A stretch of DNA of 64,000 bases from JAHJDR01 sp964609965 (GCA_964609965.1 CAZSTS010000002.1:212826-276825); one strand, 5' to 3'; counted from the stretch's first letter, positions 51,353-59,964 are shown. A program made the numbers and translations. The notes: generated from the letters alone by a model not told the origin.

Positions 51353-52834
51353 ATGCACTTAGCTTTAGCCAGAAAATATCGCCCTCAAGATTTTACTCAA
51401 GTTGCTGGACAAGATGCCATTGTCAAGACTCTGCAAAATGCTATTACTTCAGGCCGCATTCATCATGCTTATCTTTTTTCTGGTGTTCGAGGCATTGGGA
51501 AAACTTCGATGGCGCGTATTTTAGCTAAGTCAATTAATTGTGAAAAAGGTTCCAGCATTACACCTTGTCAAAAATGTAATGCTTGCCAGGCTATTACAAT
51601 AGGAAACTCATTAGATGTGCTCGAGATTGATGGTGCTAGCAATAATCTTGTTGAAGATGTGAGAGATTTACGGGAACAAGTTAAGTTTTTGCCAACGTCA
51701 GGCAAGTATAAAATTATCATCATCGACGAAGTTCACATGCTTTCTAACAGCGCTTTTAACGCTCTTCTCAAAACTCTCGAAGAACCACCAAAGCATGTTA
51801 TTTTTATTTTTGCGACTACAGAATCCCATAAAATTCCACTCACTATTTTGAGTCGTTGTCAGAAATATGATTTCAAAAAAGTAAACACTTCTGTGCTGCA
51901 GGAGCTTCTTCAAAAGATGTCAAAAGAAGAAAAGGTTAAAATCGAATCCGATGCGCTTCATCTGATTACGCAATGTGCGCAAGGGTCTGTGCGTGACGCC
52001 ATTTCTCTTTTAGACCAAATTGTTAGTTTTAAATCAGATAATATCACCGAAGATGATGTAAGACAGGTCTTGGGTCTTGGAGATCGTATTCTCACTCAAG
52101 AAATGTTTTCGACACTCATCACTAAGGATTTACAAAAGAGCCTCGACTATCTCAACCAGGTTGATGAAAAGGGAATTGATTTAAAGCTTTTTGCCGATGG
52201 CTTGCTTTTGAATTATCGTCATTTGATTTTATTAGAGTCTACAGGAAAGGTCCCACAGAGTTTGAGTCAAAGCGAAGCGGATTATATTAGCAAATTGAAA
52301 GGGGCTCTAGATTTATCGTTATTGCTTGCTCAGTATCAAGTGATGTTCCAGACAATACAAGAACTCTCGTACGCAGAGTTTCCTAAAACGTCTTTTGAAC
52401 TAGCGCTCGTAAAATTGAGTCAAATTCAAAGCATGCTGGGGTTGGCAGAGCTTGTTGATCAGATCAAAAACAGAAAGCCTTCTTCCAGCGTGCAACCCAA
52501 AACCGCTCCTGTTCGCACAAGTGCTCCCAAACAACAAAATCGAGCCAAAGAGCGTGAGATAGTGTCTCCGACTGTGCGGGCAGCAAATTGGTATGAGCTT
52601 GTTAAATGGATTGCTAACGAAAAACCTCCTTTAGCAGCCTTACTAAAGGATGCCGTTCCTGTGTCTTTTTCAGAAGAGCAGATTGAAGTGGCTATTTCAT
52701 CTGAGTCACAAGCTAAAGCCATTCTGGTAGAGCGAACAGACTCTATAACCAGTATTATTAAGCAACATTTTGGAAAAGATGTCAGTTTTCAGATATCCAA
52801 TTTGGATGAGCAAAAAAAAAAGCCCCGAGTTTAA
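51353..52834 (+). CDS. dnaX: DNA polymerase III subunit gamma (zero-frame dnaX product)
   Basis: The clamp-loader ATPase. I chose the ATG at 51353, giving MHLALARKYRPQDFTQVAGQD, the usual start. Walker A GVRGIGKT lies at residues 44-51, zinc ligands Cys 63/72/75/78, DEVHMLS near 126, and the sensor SRCQKYDF follows. The zero frame stops four codons after an A10 run, giving about 493 residues that lack the normal DnaX C-terminus. That terminus continues in the -1 frame (see 52812 and 52822). The product may be a gamma-like short form made beside a longer tau-like form. Confidence 0.95.
   Translation: MHLALARKYRPQDFTQVAGQDAIVKTLQNAITSGRIHHAYLFSGVRGIGKTSMARILAKSINCEKGSSITPCQKCNACQAITIGNSLDVLEIDGASNNLVEDVRDLREQVKFLPTSGKYKIIIIDEVHMLSNSAFNALLKTLEEPPKHVIFIFATTESHKIPLTILSRCQKYDFKKVNTSVLQELLQKMSKEEKVKIESDALHLITQCAQGSVRDAISLLDQIVSFKSDNITEDDVRQVLGLGDRILTQEMFSTLITKDLQKSLDYLNQVDEKGIDLKLFADGLLLNYRHLILLESTGKVPQSLSQSEADYISKLKGALDLSLLLAQYQVMFQTIQELSYAEFPKTSFELALVKLSQIQSMLGLAELVDQIKNRKPSSSVQPKTAPVRTSAPKQQNRAKEREIVSPTVRAANWYELVKWIANEKPPLAALLKDAVPVSFSEEQIEVAISSESQAKAILVERTDSITSIIKQHFGKDVSFQISNLDEQKKKPRV
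52812..52821 (+). other. dnaX slippery A10 run, probable -1 frameshift site
   Basis: Ten A residues followed by G. In the reading frame the last bases form the heptamer A-AAA-AAG, the same as the E. coli dnaX frameshift signal. GGATGAG just upstream could act as the stimulating Shine-Dalgarno-like element. A -1 shift leads into a 56-codon open frame. Confidence 0.75.
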
Positions 52835-52992
52835 CTGAATTGGAGTTGTCTCAAAAACAACAACAAAAAAAGAAAATCGAAGATGAAATCATGGGAAACA
52901 AAGGTGTAAAGGTCTTGCTGAAAAATTTTAAGGCAAAAGTTAAAGAGATAGCTATTTTGGATGAGGCTAACTCAATAAAAGGAAAAAAATAA
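52822..52992 (+). CDS. dnaX: dnaX -1 frame extension (tau-like C-terminus)
   Basis: Directly after the A10 run the -1 frame reads APSLTELELSQKQQQKKK and then IMGNKGVKVLLKNFKAKVKEIAIL before a stop. The second part matches the conserved DnaX end (..hPlVk.alelFgg.i.eI). The full product would be about 546 residues. Either programmed slippage makes both forms, or an A is missing or extra in the assembly. In both cases the extension is genuine dnaX sequence. Confidence 0.8.
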   Translation, partial: APSLTELELSQKQQQKKKIEDEIMGNKGVKVLLKNFKAKVKEIAILDEANSIKGKK

Positions 52993-53013
52993 AATATTAT
53001 TTGGAGATTATCT

Positions 53014-53325
53014 ATGAATATTAATCAAATCATGAAACAAGCTCAAGAAATGCAGAAGAAGCTTGCCAAGCAACAAGAAGAACTTGCTAGTAAAGAGTTT
53101 GAAGCTACAAGTGGTGGTGGCATGGTCACGGCAAAAATGAATGGTGGGGGTGTTTTGCTTTCAATCAAAATTGACCCTAGCGTTGTCGATGCTGAAGATG
53201 TTGATATGCTCGAGGATCTTGTTGTTGCAGCTGTTAATGAAGCGCACAATAAAATATCTCAAGAAACTCAAGGAGACATGATGGGCATGATGAACCAAAT
53301 GGGAATTAAGTTGCCTGGAATGTAA
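53014..53325 (+). CDS. ybaB: YbaB/EbfC family nucleoid-associated protein
   Basis: A 103-residue DNA-binding protein. It has the canonical start NINQIMKQAQEMQKKLAKQQEELASKEFEATSGGGMVTAKMNGGG and SIKIDPSVVDAEDVDMLEDLVVAAVNEAHNKI. The dnaX-ybaB-recR order is one of the most conserved gene triplets in bacteria and confirms all three calls. A heptamer array begins at the base after its stop codon. Confidence 0.97.
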   Translation: MNINQIMKQAQEMQKKLAKQQEELASKEFEATSGGGMVTAKMNGGGVLLSIKIDPSVVDAEDVDMLEDLVVAAVNEAHNKISQETQGDMMGMMNQMGIKLPGM

Positions 53326-53388
53326 GATCGTGGGTCGTGGATTGTGGATTGTGGATCGGAAGATCGCAAATCCAAATTCTCAAATTAT
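53326..53388. repeat. Heptamer array between ybaB and recR
   Basis: GATCGTG, GGTCGTG, GATTGTG, GATTGTG, GATCGGA, AGATCGC, AAATCCA, AATTCTC, AAATTAT. It starts at the first base after the ybaB stop and changes unit type in the middle, ending in AATTCC-like units similar to those at 49563. Confidence 0.85.
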
Positions 53389-53397
53389 GAGAGCTGC

Positions 53398-53994
53398 ATG
53401 TCAAATCCGATAGATATATTAGTTCATGAATTAGCTAAGTTGCCTGGTGTGGGTGAAAGAACAGCCATGCGTTTGGCTATTCATATATTAAGACAGCCTC
53501 CCGAATTTGGACAGCGCATTGCCAAGTCGTTGCAAGAAACTGTGGGCAAGGTCCATTTTTGTACTGAGTGCTGTAACATCACAACAGAGAAGCTTTGTCA
53601 GATTTGTCAGCAGCCTGACCGAGATGAAGGTGTTATTTGTGTTGTTGAGGATATTGCAGACCTTCAAGCTATTGAGAAGACGTATTGTTATAAAGGAAAA
53701 TACCATGTTCTCCACGGTTCCTTGTCTCCGATTGATGGGATTGGGCCTCAAGAGCTTAAAATCGATGAACTTGATCGCAGGTTAAGAGAGAATTCAGAGA
53801 TTCAAGAGATCATTATAGCAACAAATCCCAATGTAACAGGTGACGCTACGGCTCTTTATTTGGCAAAGGTTACTGCACCATATCATAAGAAAATCACGCG
53901 TTTAGCTTCGGGGGTTCCTGTTGGTGGGCATATTGAATTTATTGATAGGCAGACTTTGTCACGTGCTTTTGAGAGTCGCCTGGATTTCAGTTAA
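53398..53994 (+). CDS. recR: Recombination mediator protein RecR
   Basis: RecR loads RecA with RecFO in gap repair. I chose the ATG at 53398, giving MSNPIDILVHELAKLPGVGERTAMRLAIHIL, the normal start; the open frame upstream is repeat. It has a helix-hairpin-helix (LPGVGERTA), a zinc finger (FCTECCNITTEKLCQIC) and a Toprim domain (GVICVVEDIADLQAIEKT). 198 residues, as usual. Confidence 0.97.
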   Translation: MSNPIDILVHELAKLPGVGERTAMRLAIHILRQPPEFGQRIAKSLQETVGKVHFCTECCNITTEKLCQICQQPDRDEGVICVVEDIADLQAIEKTYCYKGKYHVLHGSLSPIDGIGPQELKIDELDRRLRENSEIQEIIIATNPNVTGDATALYLAKVTAPYHKKITRLASGVPVGGHIEFIDRQTLSRAFESRLDFS

Positions 53995-54114
53995 TGGGTC
54001 TACAAACCCTGGGGACTCTGTTTTTAACTGCTTTTTAATATCATACTGCGCATTGACTCTGGGATAAATTATCAGTAAACACGCAATCCCGGTAACAAAT
54101 AGAAAGGATACAAA

Positions 54115-54537
54115 ATGGGAAAAGGCGATAAAAGAACAAGAAAAGGTAAAATAGTAGCAAAATCATATGGGAATACACGTTCTCACAAGCAAAAGAAGAA
54201 AACAGTCTTTTTTGAGAAAAAAGCACCTGTTGCCGAAAAAAAGGTAGCTGCACCAAAAAAAGAAGTCGTTGTTCTTGAAAAGAAAGAACAGCCAGTTTTA
54301 GAAGAAGTAAAAGCAGTTGCTGTAGAAAAAGTAGAGGCACCAGTTATTGAAGAAAAGAAAGCCATTGTAGAAGATAAAAAAGAAAAACCAGCTGCCGAAA
54401 AGAAACCAGCTGCTAAGAAGCCAGCGGCCAAGAAACCTGCTGCTGAAAAGAAGCCCGCTGCTAAGAAGCCAGCTGTCGAAAAAAAATCTGCTGAGAAGAA
54501 AGAAGCTCCGGCTGTTGATCAAAAGAAAGCAGGCTGA
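54115..54537 (+). CDS. 30S ribosomal protein bTHX with long Lys/Ala/Pro tail
   Basis: The first 27 residues, MGKGDKRTRKGKIVAKSYGN then TRSHKQK, match the bTHX peptide that stabilises the 30S head in Thermus and Bacteroidetes, normally only 26-40 residues in total. Here a ~110-residue tail follows, with Val/Glu/Lys stretches and then (AAKKP)n repeats like histone H1 or AlgP. AGAAAGG precedes the ATG. The tail is a clear addition to the family and may bind RNA or DNA. Coding repeats may vary in number. Confidence 0.85.
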   Translation: MGKGDKRTRKGKIVAKSYGNTRSHKQKKKTVFFEKKAPVAEKKVAAPKKEVVVLEKKEQPVLEEVKAVAVEKVEAPVIEEKKAIVEDKKEKPAAEKKPAAKKPAAKKPAAEKKPAAKKPAVEKKSAEKKEAPAVDQKKAG

Positions 54538-54547
54538 TGATTTCTGC

Positions 54548-54605
54548 TCTCAGTCCTTCGACTCCTTCGACTGCGCTCAGGACATGTTTGCTCAGGACAA
54601 GCTGT
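54548..54605. repeat. Dispersed CCTTCGACT...CTCAGGACA repeat
   Basis: CAGTCCTTCGACTCCTTCGA, CTGCGCTCAGGACATG and GCTCAGGACAAGCTG form overlapping hairpins (TCCT..AGGA). This is a dispersed intergenic repeat placed between the THX and radical SAM genes. Confidence 0.6.
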
Positions 54606-54621
54606 CAGCCGTTAGCTTTTT

Positions 54622-57234
54622 ATGAATCTCCATCAATTACATTCCATCCTTCGTCAGGTCCAAAAACCATCCCAATATCTTGGCAATGAAGTGAATGCTG
54701 TTCACAAGGATTTTAATGCTTGTCAGGTACGTGTTGCTCTCATTTTTCCCGATGCCTATGAAATTGGCATGTCACATATGGGGTTGCGTATTCTCTATGA
54801 TATTCTCAATAAAAGAAAAGACGTTGTTGCAGAAAGGGCTTTTGCTCCTTTGCCTGATTTAGAAAAAGCCTTACGAGCTAATAACCTCAGTTTGTTTTCG
54901 TTAGAATCCAAAACACCTTTAAATGAATTTGATGTGATTGGGATTTCGTTGCCTCATGAACTGTCTTACACCAATATTCTCAATATTCTTGATATGTCTG
55001 GTATCCCTGTCTTTGAAAAAGATAGGAAGGCGCATCACCCATTAATTTTAGGGGGTGGTTCGCAGTGTTATAATCCAGAGCCTTTAGCAGATTTCTTTGA
55101 TGCTATAGCGATTGGTGATGGAGAAGAGCTTGTTCAAGATGTTGTGAATGCTGTTTCAGGGTGGAAAGAGAAACAGCAAATAGAAAAAATCTCACAAAAC
55201 AAAAACAAAAAATCACGTGAGGAATTGTTTAAGCTTCTTACTTCTGTTGAAGGGATTTATGTTCCAAAGTATTTTGAACCAGTTTATTACAAAGAGGGAG
55301 CGCTCAAAGAAATCAAATCTCTTAAGAAAAATTATCAGAGCGTCAAAAAACGTGTTGTTTCCAACTTGAATCAACAACCCTATCCAACGGAGCTTGTTGT
55401 GCCTAATGCCAGGCTCGTTCATGATAGAGTTGGGGTTGAAATTCAACGTGGGTGTGCGAGATCTTGCCGGTTTTGTCAGGCTGGTTTTGTGGAAAGGCCT
55501 GTGAGACAACGAGATCCCAGTACCGTATTAAAGCTTATTGAGGATTCGATAGAAAAGACAGGAATGGATGAAGTGTCATTGTTGTCACTGTCTGCAGGCG
55601 ATTATCAAAACATTGTTCCTCTGATGAAAAATCTCAATAAATGTTACAAGGATCAAAAGGTATCCATTTCGGTTCCTGCTACACGGACAGAAACATTGAC
55701 TGAGGAGATGGTGCACGAGATTTCAAAAGTTCGTAAAACAGGGTTTACAATTGCACCAGAAGCGGGATCAGAGCGATTGAGAAGAGTGATTAACAAGGGG
55801 AATCGTACAGAAGATCTCTATCAAGCTTGTAATAACGCATTCAAAAATGGTTATCGTCTTATAAAGTTTTATTACATGTTGGGACTGCCTTTTGAAGAGG
55901 ACAACGATCTTGTTGGAATAGCAGATGAGGTGAATCAGGCTTATCAAATAGGGAGACAGTATAACCCCAGTGTGAATATTAATGTGGGCTTATCTCCTTT
56001 TGTGCCAAAACCTTTTACTCCTTTTCAATGGGAAACACAGGTAACATTGGAAGAAGCCAAAAGAAGATTACATCTTATAAAGAGGGATTTGCGGTTTAGA
56101 GCCATTCATTTAAAAACGCATAATCTTGAAATGAATTATCTTGAGGGTTTGTTTTCTCGTGGTGATCGCAAGTTGTCTCGTTTAATTTTAAGTGCGCATA
56201 AGAACGGGTGTCGTTTTGATCAGTGGCGTGAATATTTTAATTTTTCAAAATGGCAACAAAGTATTGATGAATGTGAGATTGATTCATCGTTTTATACACA
56301 GCGAAAACGAACTAAGGATGAAGTTTTGCCTTGGGACCATCTTTATTCACAGTTTAAAAAACCTTGGTTATGGAATGAATATCAAAAGGCAAAAGAAGAG
56401 GCTTTTACTGCTGATTGTTCTGTGACAGCCTGTCAGGGAAATTGCGGGGCCTGTGATTTTGAGGATGTGAAGAATAGGATTTATGAAGAAGGGCACCTAT
56501 GCTCCTACAAGCCTACGCTCCAACGGAAAGATACGAAAGAACCCTCCTTCGCCAAGGCTTTGGAGGGCAGGCACAGGCTTCGTGTTCGATTTGCCAAAAC
56601 AGGGCCCTCTATCTTCTTTGGTCACATAGAACTCATGGGTATTCTCAAAAGAGCTATCATGAGGAATGAATTTCCTGTTGCCTTTACTGAAGGCTTTCAT
56701 CCACAAATGAAATTGTCTATGGGAATGGCGTTGTCTCTTGGAATTGAAAGTGAGTGGGAATACTTTGACTTAACATTTAGTGAAAAAGTTCAACCCAATG
56801 TTTTTATTCAAAAAATGAATGAGTCTTTGCCTTCTGGTATCAGTATCCTCTCAGCTGAATTAGTTGACTTAAGAGCCCCATCCATTTATTCTAATACGTC
56901 TTTAGTTAAGTATAAGGCAGATCTTAGTAATCTAGATTCCAACAATCTGGTGCAAGTGTTTAACGATGCACTCAAGAGAGTATTGGAAGGCCCCGAAATT
57001 ATTATAGAAAGAAGACAGAAGAAAACGGGAAAAGTTAAAAAGATTAATATTAATAAGTATTTAGACGCCAAGAGCGTCAAGTTTATTGATAAAAGATATT
57101 ATTGTTTTTCATTAAAATGTGATGATGAGGGTAGTCTCAAACCCACCGAAGTTTTAACAGCTCTCATGGGAATCACAGGAAATGAAATTTATAAAATACC
57201 AATTAATAAAGTTGGTGTTATTTTAAAGAATTAG
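54622..57234 (+). CDS. TIGR03960-type B12-binding radical SAM protein fused to DUF2344 (TIGR03936)
   Basis: 870 residues. An N-terminal B12-binding-like region (RVALIFPDAYEIGMSHMGLRILYDILN) is followed by the radical SAM core with C278-x3-C282-x2-C285 (RGCARSCRFCQAGF). Then come SLSAGDY, TIAPEAGSERLRRVINKGN and KFYYMLGLPFEED. A second Cys-rich motif (CQGNCGACDF) ends the TIGR03960 part. The C-terminal ~230 residues are DUF2344 (RLRVRFAKTGPSIFFGHIELMGILKRAIMR...FTEGFHPQMKLSMGMALSLGIESE). An 81-bp repeat insertion lies in the linker. The pair next to rng is a conserved arrangement; the substrate is unknown, possibly ribosome or RNA related. Confidence 0.93.
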   Translation: MNLHQLHSILRQVQKPSQYLGNEVNAVHKDFNACQVRVALIFPDAYEIGMSHMGLRILYDILNKRKDVVAERAFAPLPDLEKALRANNLSLFSLESKTPLNEFDVIGISLPHELSYTNILNILDMSGIPVFEKDRKAHHPLILGGGSQCYNPEPLADFFDAIAIGDGEELVQDVVNAVSGWKEKQQIEKISQNKNKKSREELFKLLTSVEGIYVPKYFEPVYYKEGALKEIKSLKKNYQSVKKRVVSNLNQQPYPTELVVPNARLVHDRVGVEIQRGCARSCRFCQAGFVERPVRQRDPSTVLKLIEDSIEKTGMDEVSLLSLSAGDYQNIVPLMKNLNKCYKDQKVSISVPATRTETLTEEMVHEISKVRKTGFTIAPEAGSERLRRVINKGNRTEDLYQACNNAFKNGYRLIKFYYMLGLPFEEDNDLVGIADEVNQAYQIGRQYNPSVNINVGLSPFVPKPFTPFQWETQVTLEEAKRRLHLIKRDLRFRAIHLKTHNLEMNYLEGLFSRGDRKLSRLILSAHKNGCRFDQWREYFNFSKWQQSIDECEIDSSFYTQRKRTKDEVLPWDHLYSQFKKPWLWNEYQKAKEEAFTADCSVTACQGNCGACDFEDVKNRIYEEGHLCSYKPTLQRKDTKEPSFAKALEGRHRLRVRFAKTGPSIFFGHIELMGILKRAIMRNEFPVAFTEGFHPQMKLSMGMALSLGIESEWEYFDLTFSEKVQPNVFIQKMNESLPSGISILSAELVDLRAPSIYSNTSLVKYKADLSNLDSNNLVQVFNDALKRVLEGPEIIIERRQKKTGKVKKININKYLDAKSVKFIDKRYYCFSLKCDDEGSLKPTEVLTALMGITGNEIYKIPINKVGVILKN
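56493..56573 (+). repeat. Octamer array plus palindromic repeat inserted in frame in the radical SAM gene
   Basis: Four octamers (GCACCTAT, GCTCCTAC, AAGCCTAC, GCTCCAAC), a short bridge, and the palindrome CCCTCCTTCGCCAAGGCTTT/GGAGGGCAGGC. The span is 81 bp, exactly 27 codons, encoding HLCSYKPTLQR and EPSFAKALEG at the junction between two domains. The same repeat types are otherwise intergenic (41974, 45509, 47967). Confidence 0.8.
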
Positions 57235-57243
57235 GATGTCACG

Positions 57244-58884
57244 ATGGCAAATGAATTAATAATGAATGTGACACCTGGCGAAACTCGAATTGCAACTTTA
57301 GACAAAGGCGTTTTAGCAGAACTAGCTATTGAACGTGAATCTGAAATGCAGGTGACAGGTAATATTTATCTGGGCCGTATTAATAGAGTGTTACCAGGTA
57401 TGCAGGCAGCGTTTGTAGATATTGGGTTAGAAAAAGCCGCTTTTCTCTATGTTGCTGATGTTGTGTCTGGAATGTTTGAAGGTGTTCTCGACGAAGAAGT
57501 TGATGAGGTAGGAAAAAACGGTGAGGGCGATGAACAAGATGCAGGCAGTGATCAAGAAGATGCGTCTGATGAAAAACCAGAAGGTGAAGGCAAAGAAAAA
57601 AAGACACAAGGCAAAGGCGCAAACAAAGGCAGATACGGTCGCTATAACAGAAAACAAAGATTTAGACGTCAACCTCTTCCTCGAATTGAAGATGTTGTTA
57701 AAGAAGGCCAAAACATTGTTGTACAGATAGCTAAAGAACCCATCCGTACTAAAGGCGCTAGGATTACCTCTCATATCTCTCTGCCGGGACGTTATCTTGT
57801 TTACATGCCTACAGTCAGTCATGTGGGTGTATCAAGACGCATCACATCTTATGATGAGCGCATACGACTTAAAGAAATTCTACGTAAAAACAAACCTGCC
57901 ACTGGTGGGTTTATTGCCAGAACAAATTGTGTTGGAACTGCCGAAGAAAAAATTGTTGAGGATATGAATAACCTCACACAAATTTGGCAAGAAATTTACA
58001 AAAAACAAGAAAAGTCAAAACCTCCTGCTTTGCTTTATCAAGATATCGACATTATCTTGCGTGCGGTTCGCGACAATCTTTCTCGCGAGATTTCACGTCT
58101 TGTTATTGATTCCAAAGAGCAGCATACAAGCATCATAGATTTTGTAGGCAAGTACATGACAGATCTCACTGATCGCATAGAATTGTACGACAAAGACCTG
58201 CCCATTTTCGATGCGTATGGAATCGAGGCCGAAATCAATCGTGCTTTAGGAAAAAAGATCTGGCTAAAATCTGGTGGTTATCTCATCATTGATTCTTCCG
58301 AAGCTCTCACATCTATCGATGTGAATACAGGTCGGTTTGTGGGTAAAAAAGATTTTGAAGAAACAGTTCTCACAACAAATCTTGAAGCTGTCGAAGAAGT
58401 TGCTTACCAGCTAAAACTGCGTTCCATTGGTGGTATTATCATTATCGACTTTATCGATATGAATAGATACGCCCATCGCATGAAGGTATATTATGGTCTA
58501 AAAGATGCTTTAAAGCGTGACCGGGCTAAAACAACCATTTCGCGCATTTCAGATCTTGGTCTTATCGAAATGACTCGCAAACGCACACGAGAGTCATTAA
58601 CACAAATGCTTTCTTCGCCTTGTGAACACTGCCATGGTACTGGGTATATTAAAACACCCCTGACAGTTGCTTTTGAAATTTTCAGAGAGATTAAACGAGT
58701 TTTTTCTTCGATTACAGGCAGATCCATGTTGGTAAAATGTCATTCTAAAGTAGCCAAAGTCCTCTTTAATGAAGGCCGTGAAAGGCTTGATCAAATAGAA
58801 AGACATATCGACAAAAGAATTGTTATTGAATCAGACGAAACTCTTCATAAAAATCAGTTCGAAATTCGAAGCAGAAATATTTGA
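57244..58884 (+). CDS. rng: Ribonuclease G (Rne/Rng family)
   Basis: The endoribonuclease for rRNA and mRNA processing. The N-terminal S1 half reads LAIERESEMQVTGNIYLGRINRVLPGMQAAFVDIGLEKAAFLYVAD. It is interrupted at residues ~84-145 by a charged insertion (acidic, then KGR YGRYNRKQRFRR). The S1 fold resumes at IEDVVKEGQNIVVQIAKEPI. The catalytic DNase I-like part has SIDVNTGRFVGK and IIIDFIDM. The zinc-link CEHCHGTGY confirms the family. 546 residues; it starts 9 bp after the radical SAM gene. Confidence 0.96.
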   Translation: MANELIMNVTPGETRIATLDKGVLAELAIERESEMQVTGNIYLGRINRVLPGMQAAFVDIGLEKAAFLYVADVVSGMFEGVLDEEVDEVGKNGEGDEQDAGSDQEDASDEKPEGEGKEKKTQGKGANKGRYGRYNRKQRFRRQPLPRIEDVVKEGQNIVVQIAKEPIRTKGARITSHISLPGRYLVYMPTVSHVGVSRRITSYDERIRLKEILRKNKPATGGFIARTNCVGTAEEKIVEDMNNLTQIWQEIYKKQEKSKPPALLYQDIDIILRAVRDNLSREISRLVIDSKEQHTSIIDFVGKYMTDLTDRIELYDKDLPIFDAYGIEAEINRALGKKIWLKSGGYLIIDSSEALTSIDVNTGRFVGKKDFEETVLTTNLEAVEEVAYQLKLRSIGGIIIIDFIDMNRYAHRMKVYYGLKDALKRDRAKTTISRISDLGLIEMTRKRTRESLTQMLSSPCEHCHGTGYIKTPLTVAFEIFREIKRVFSSITGRSMLVKCHSKVAKVLFNEGRERLDQIERHIDKRIVIESDETLHKNQFEIRSRNI

Positions 58885-58885
58885 T

Positions 58886-58949
58886 TGTAGGGGTAGGCCT
58901 TGTGCCTACCCGAATATGTTTACGGGCGCCCATAAGGGACGCCCCTACA
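58886..58949. repeat. Composite palindromic repeat (TGTAGGGG...CCCCTACA)
   Basis: The ends TGTAGGGG and CCCCTACA are inverted. Inside are two hairpins, GGGTAGGC-CTT-GTGCCTACCC and GGGCGCCC-ATAA-GGGACGCCC. It starts 2 bp after the rng stop codon. Similar 'TGTAGGGGC..GCCCCTACA' units are widespread interspersed repeats in environmental bacteria. Confidence 0.8.
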
Positions 58950-58967
58950 AAGTATTAATTCAAAATC

Positions 58968-59930
58968 ATGAACATTTCCCAACACATTCTTGCTGGTATT
59001 TCTGGAAAAGACATCACAAAAGACGTTCGTGATCTTATTCTCAAATATAAAATCCTAGGTTTTATACTTTATGAACGAAATATTGATTCAGCTGATGCGC
59101 TTCATGCTCTCACAAAGGAATTTCATTCTCTTGGCAAGCAGGCAGGCTATGATTTAATCCTTGCCGTGGATCAAGAGGGGGGACGTGTCGCTCGACTTCC
59201 CGAACCTTATACTCAGCTTTCACCAATGAGATCAGTGAATGAAGCAGAGGAAGCTTTCAAGCTTGGAAAACTATTGGCATCTGAAGTCAAAGCTGCAGGA
59301 TTTAATCTCAACTTCGCTCCTATCGTAGATGTTGATATCAATCCTAACAATCCCATTATTGGAGATCGTTCGTTTTCGTCTAATCCTCAGACGGTTTCTA
59401 TTCTAGCAGGAGAAGTTATTCATGGTCATTTAGATGAGGGCGTCGCTCCTTGCCTCAAGCACTTTCCTGGTCATGGGGCGACTGATAAAGATAGTCATTT
59501 AGAACTTCCAGTTGATGATCGCGAATTATCAGAACTTCAAAAAATCGATCTCATACCATTTGAAAATCTCATTTCAAATAAACTCGCACCGTCGATCATG
59601 ACAGCGCATGTGATGTATCCAAAGATAGATCCTGATTATCCAGCCACTCTTTCTTCAACAATCATTAATGATGTTTTGAGAAAAGACTTAGGTTATCAGG
59701 GATTGGTATTTTCAGATGACTTTTTGATGAAGGCTATCAGGGATAACTATGATTTAGCTGAGGCTGCCAAGTTATTCTTTCAAGCTTCGGGTGATGTGGT
59801 TCTTATCTGTGACGAGCCCAAAGTCACGATCGATGTTATTCAAAAACTAGAGACTGAAGCCATTGATTTATCTGAGCAGGCTAGGCGGTTAAGCGTTTTT
59901 AGGAAAAACTATCTTGCGTCTAGAGTTTAG
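58968..59930 (+). CDS. nagZ: Beta-N-acetylhexosaminidase (glycoside hydrolase family 3)
   Basis: NagZ cleaves GlcNAc from anhydro-muropeptides in cell-wall recycling. The GH3 motifs ILAVDQEGGRVARL, NFAPIVDVDINPNNPIIGDRSF, LKHFPGHGATDKDSH with the catalytic His, MTAHVMYPKIDPDYPATLS and LVFSDDFLMKAI with the Asp nucleophile are present. 320 residues with no signal peptide, matching the cytoplasmic single-domain NagZ. It complements the LdcA/NamZ-like pair at 32213-34332. Confidence 0.95.
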   Translation: MNISQHILAGISGKDITKDVRDLILKYKILGFILYERNIDSADALHALTKEFHSLGKQAGYDLILAVDQEGGRVARLPEPYTQLSPMRSVNEAEEAFKLGKLLASEVKAAGFNLNFAPIVDVDINPNNPIIGDRSFSSNPQTVSILAGEVIHGHLDEGVAPCLKHFPGHGATDKDSHLELPVDDRELSELQKIDLIPFENLISNKLAPSIMTAHVMYPKIDPDYPATLSSTIINDVLRKDLGYQGLVFSDDFLMKAIRDNYDLAEAAKLFFQASGDVVLICDEPKVTIDVIQKLETEAIDLSEQARRLSVFRKNYLASRV

Positions 59931-59964
59931 CGTTTGGCGTGTTCAACATCTAGCATCCTGCATC
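59924..59964. repeat. Heptamer array at the end of nagZ
   Basis: CTAGAGT, TTAGCGT, TTGGCGT, GTTCAACATC, TAGCATC, CTGCATC: loosely repeated 7-bp units overlapping the nagZ stop codon. A further palindrome, CCGTGTCCG-TC-CGGACACGG, lies at 59995-60014. Confidence 0.6.
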
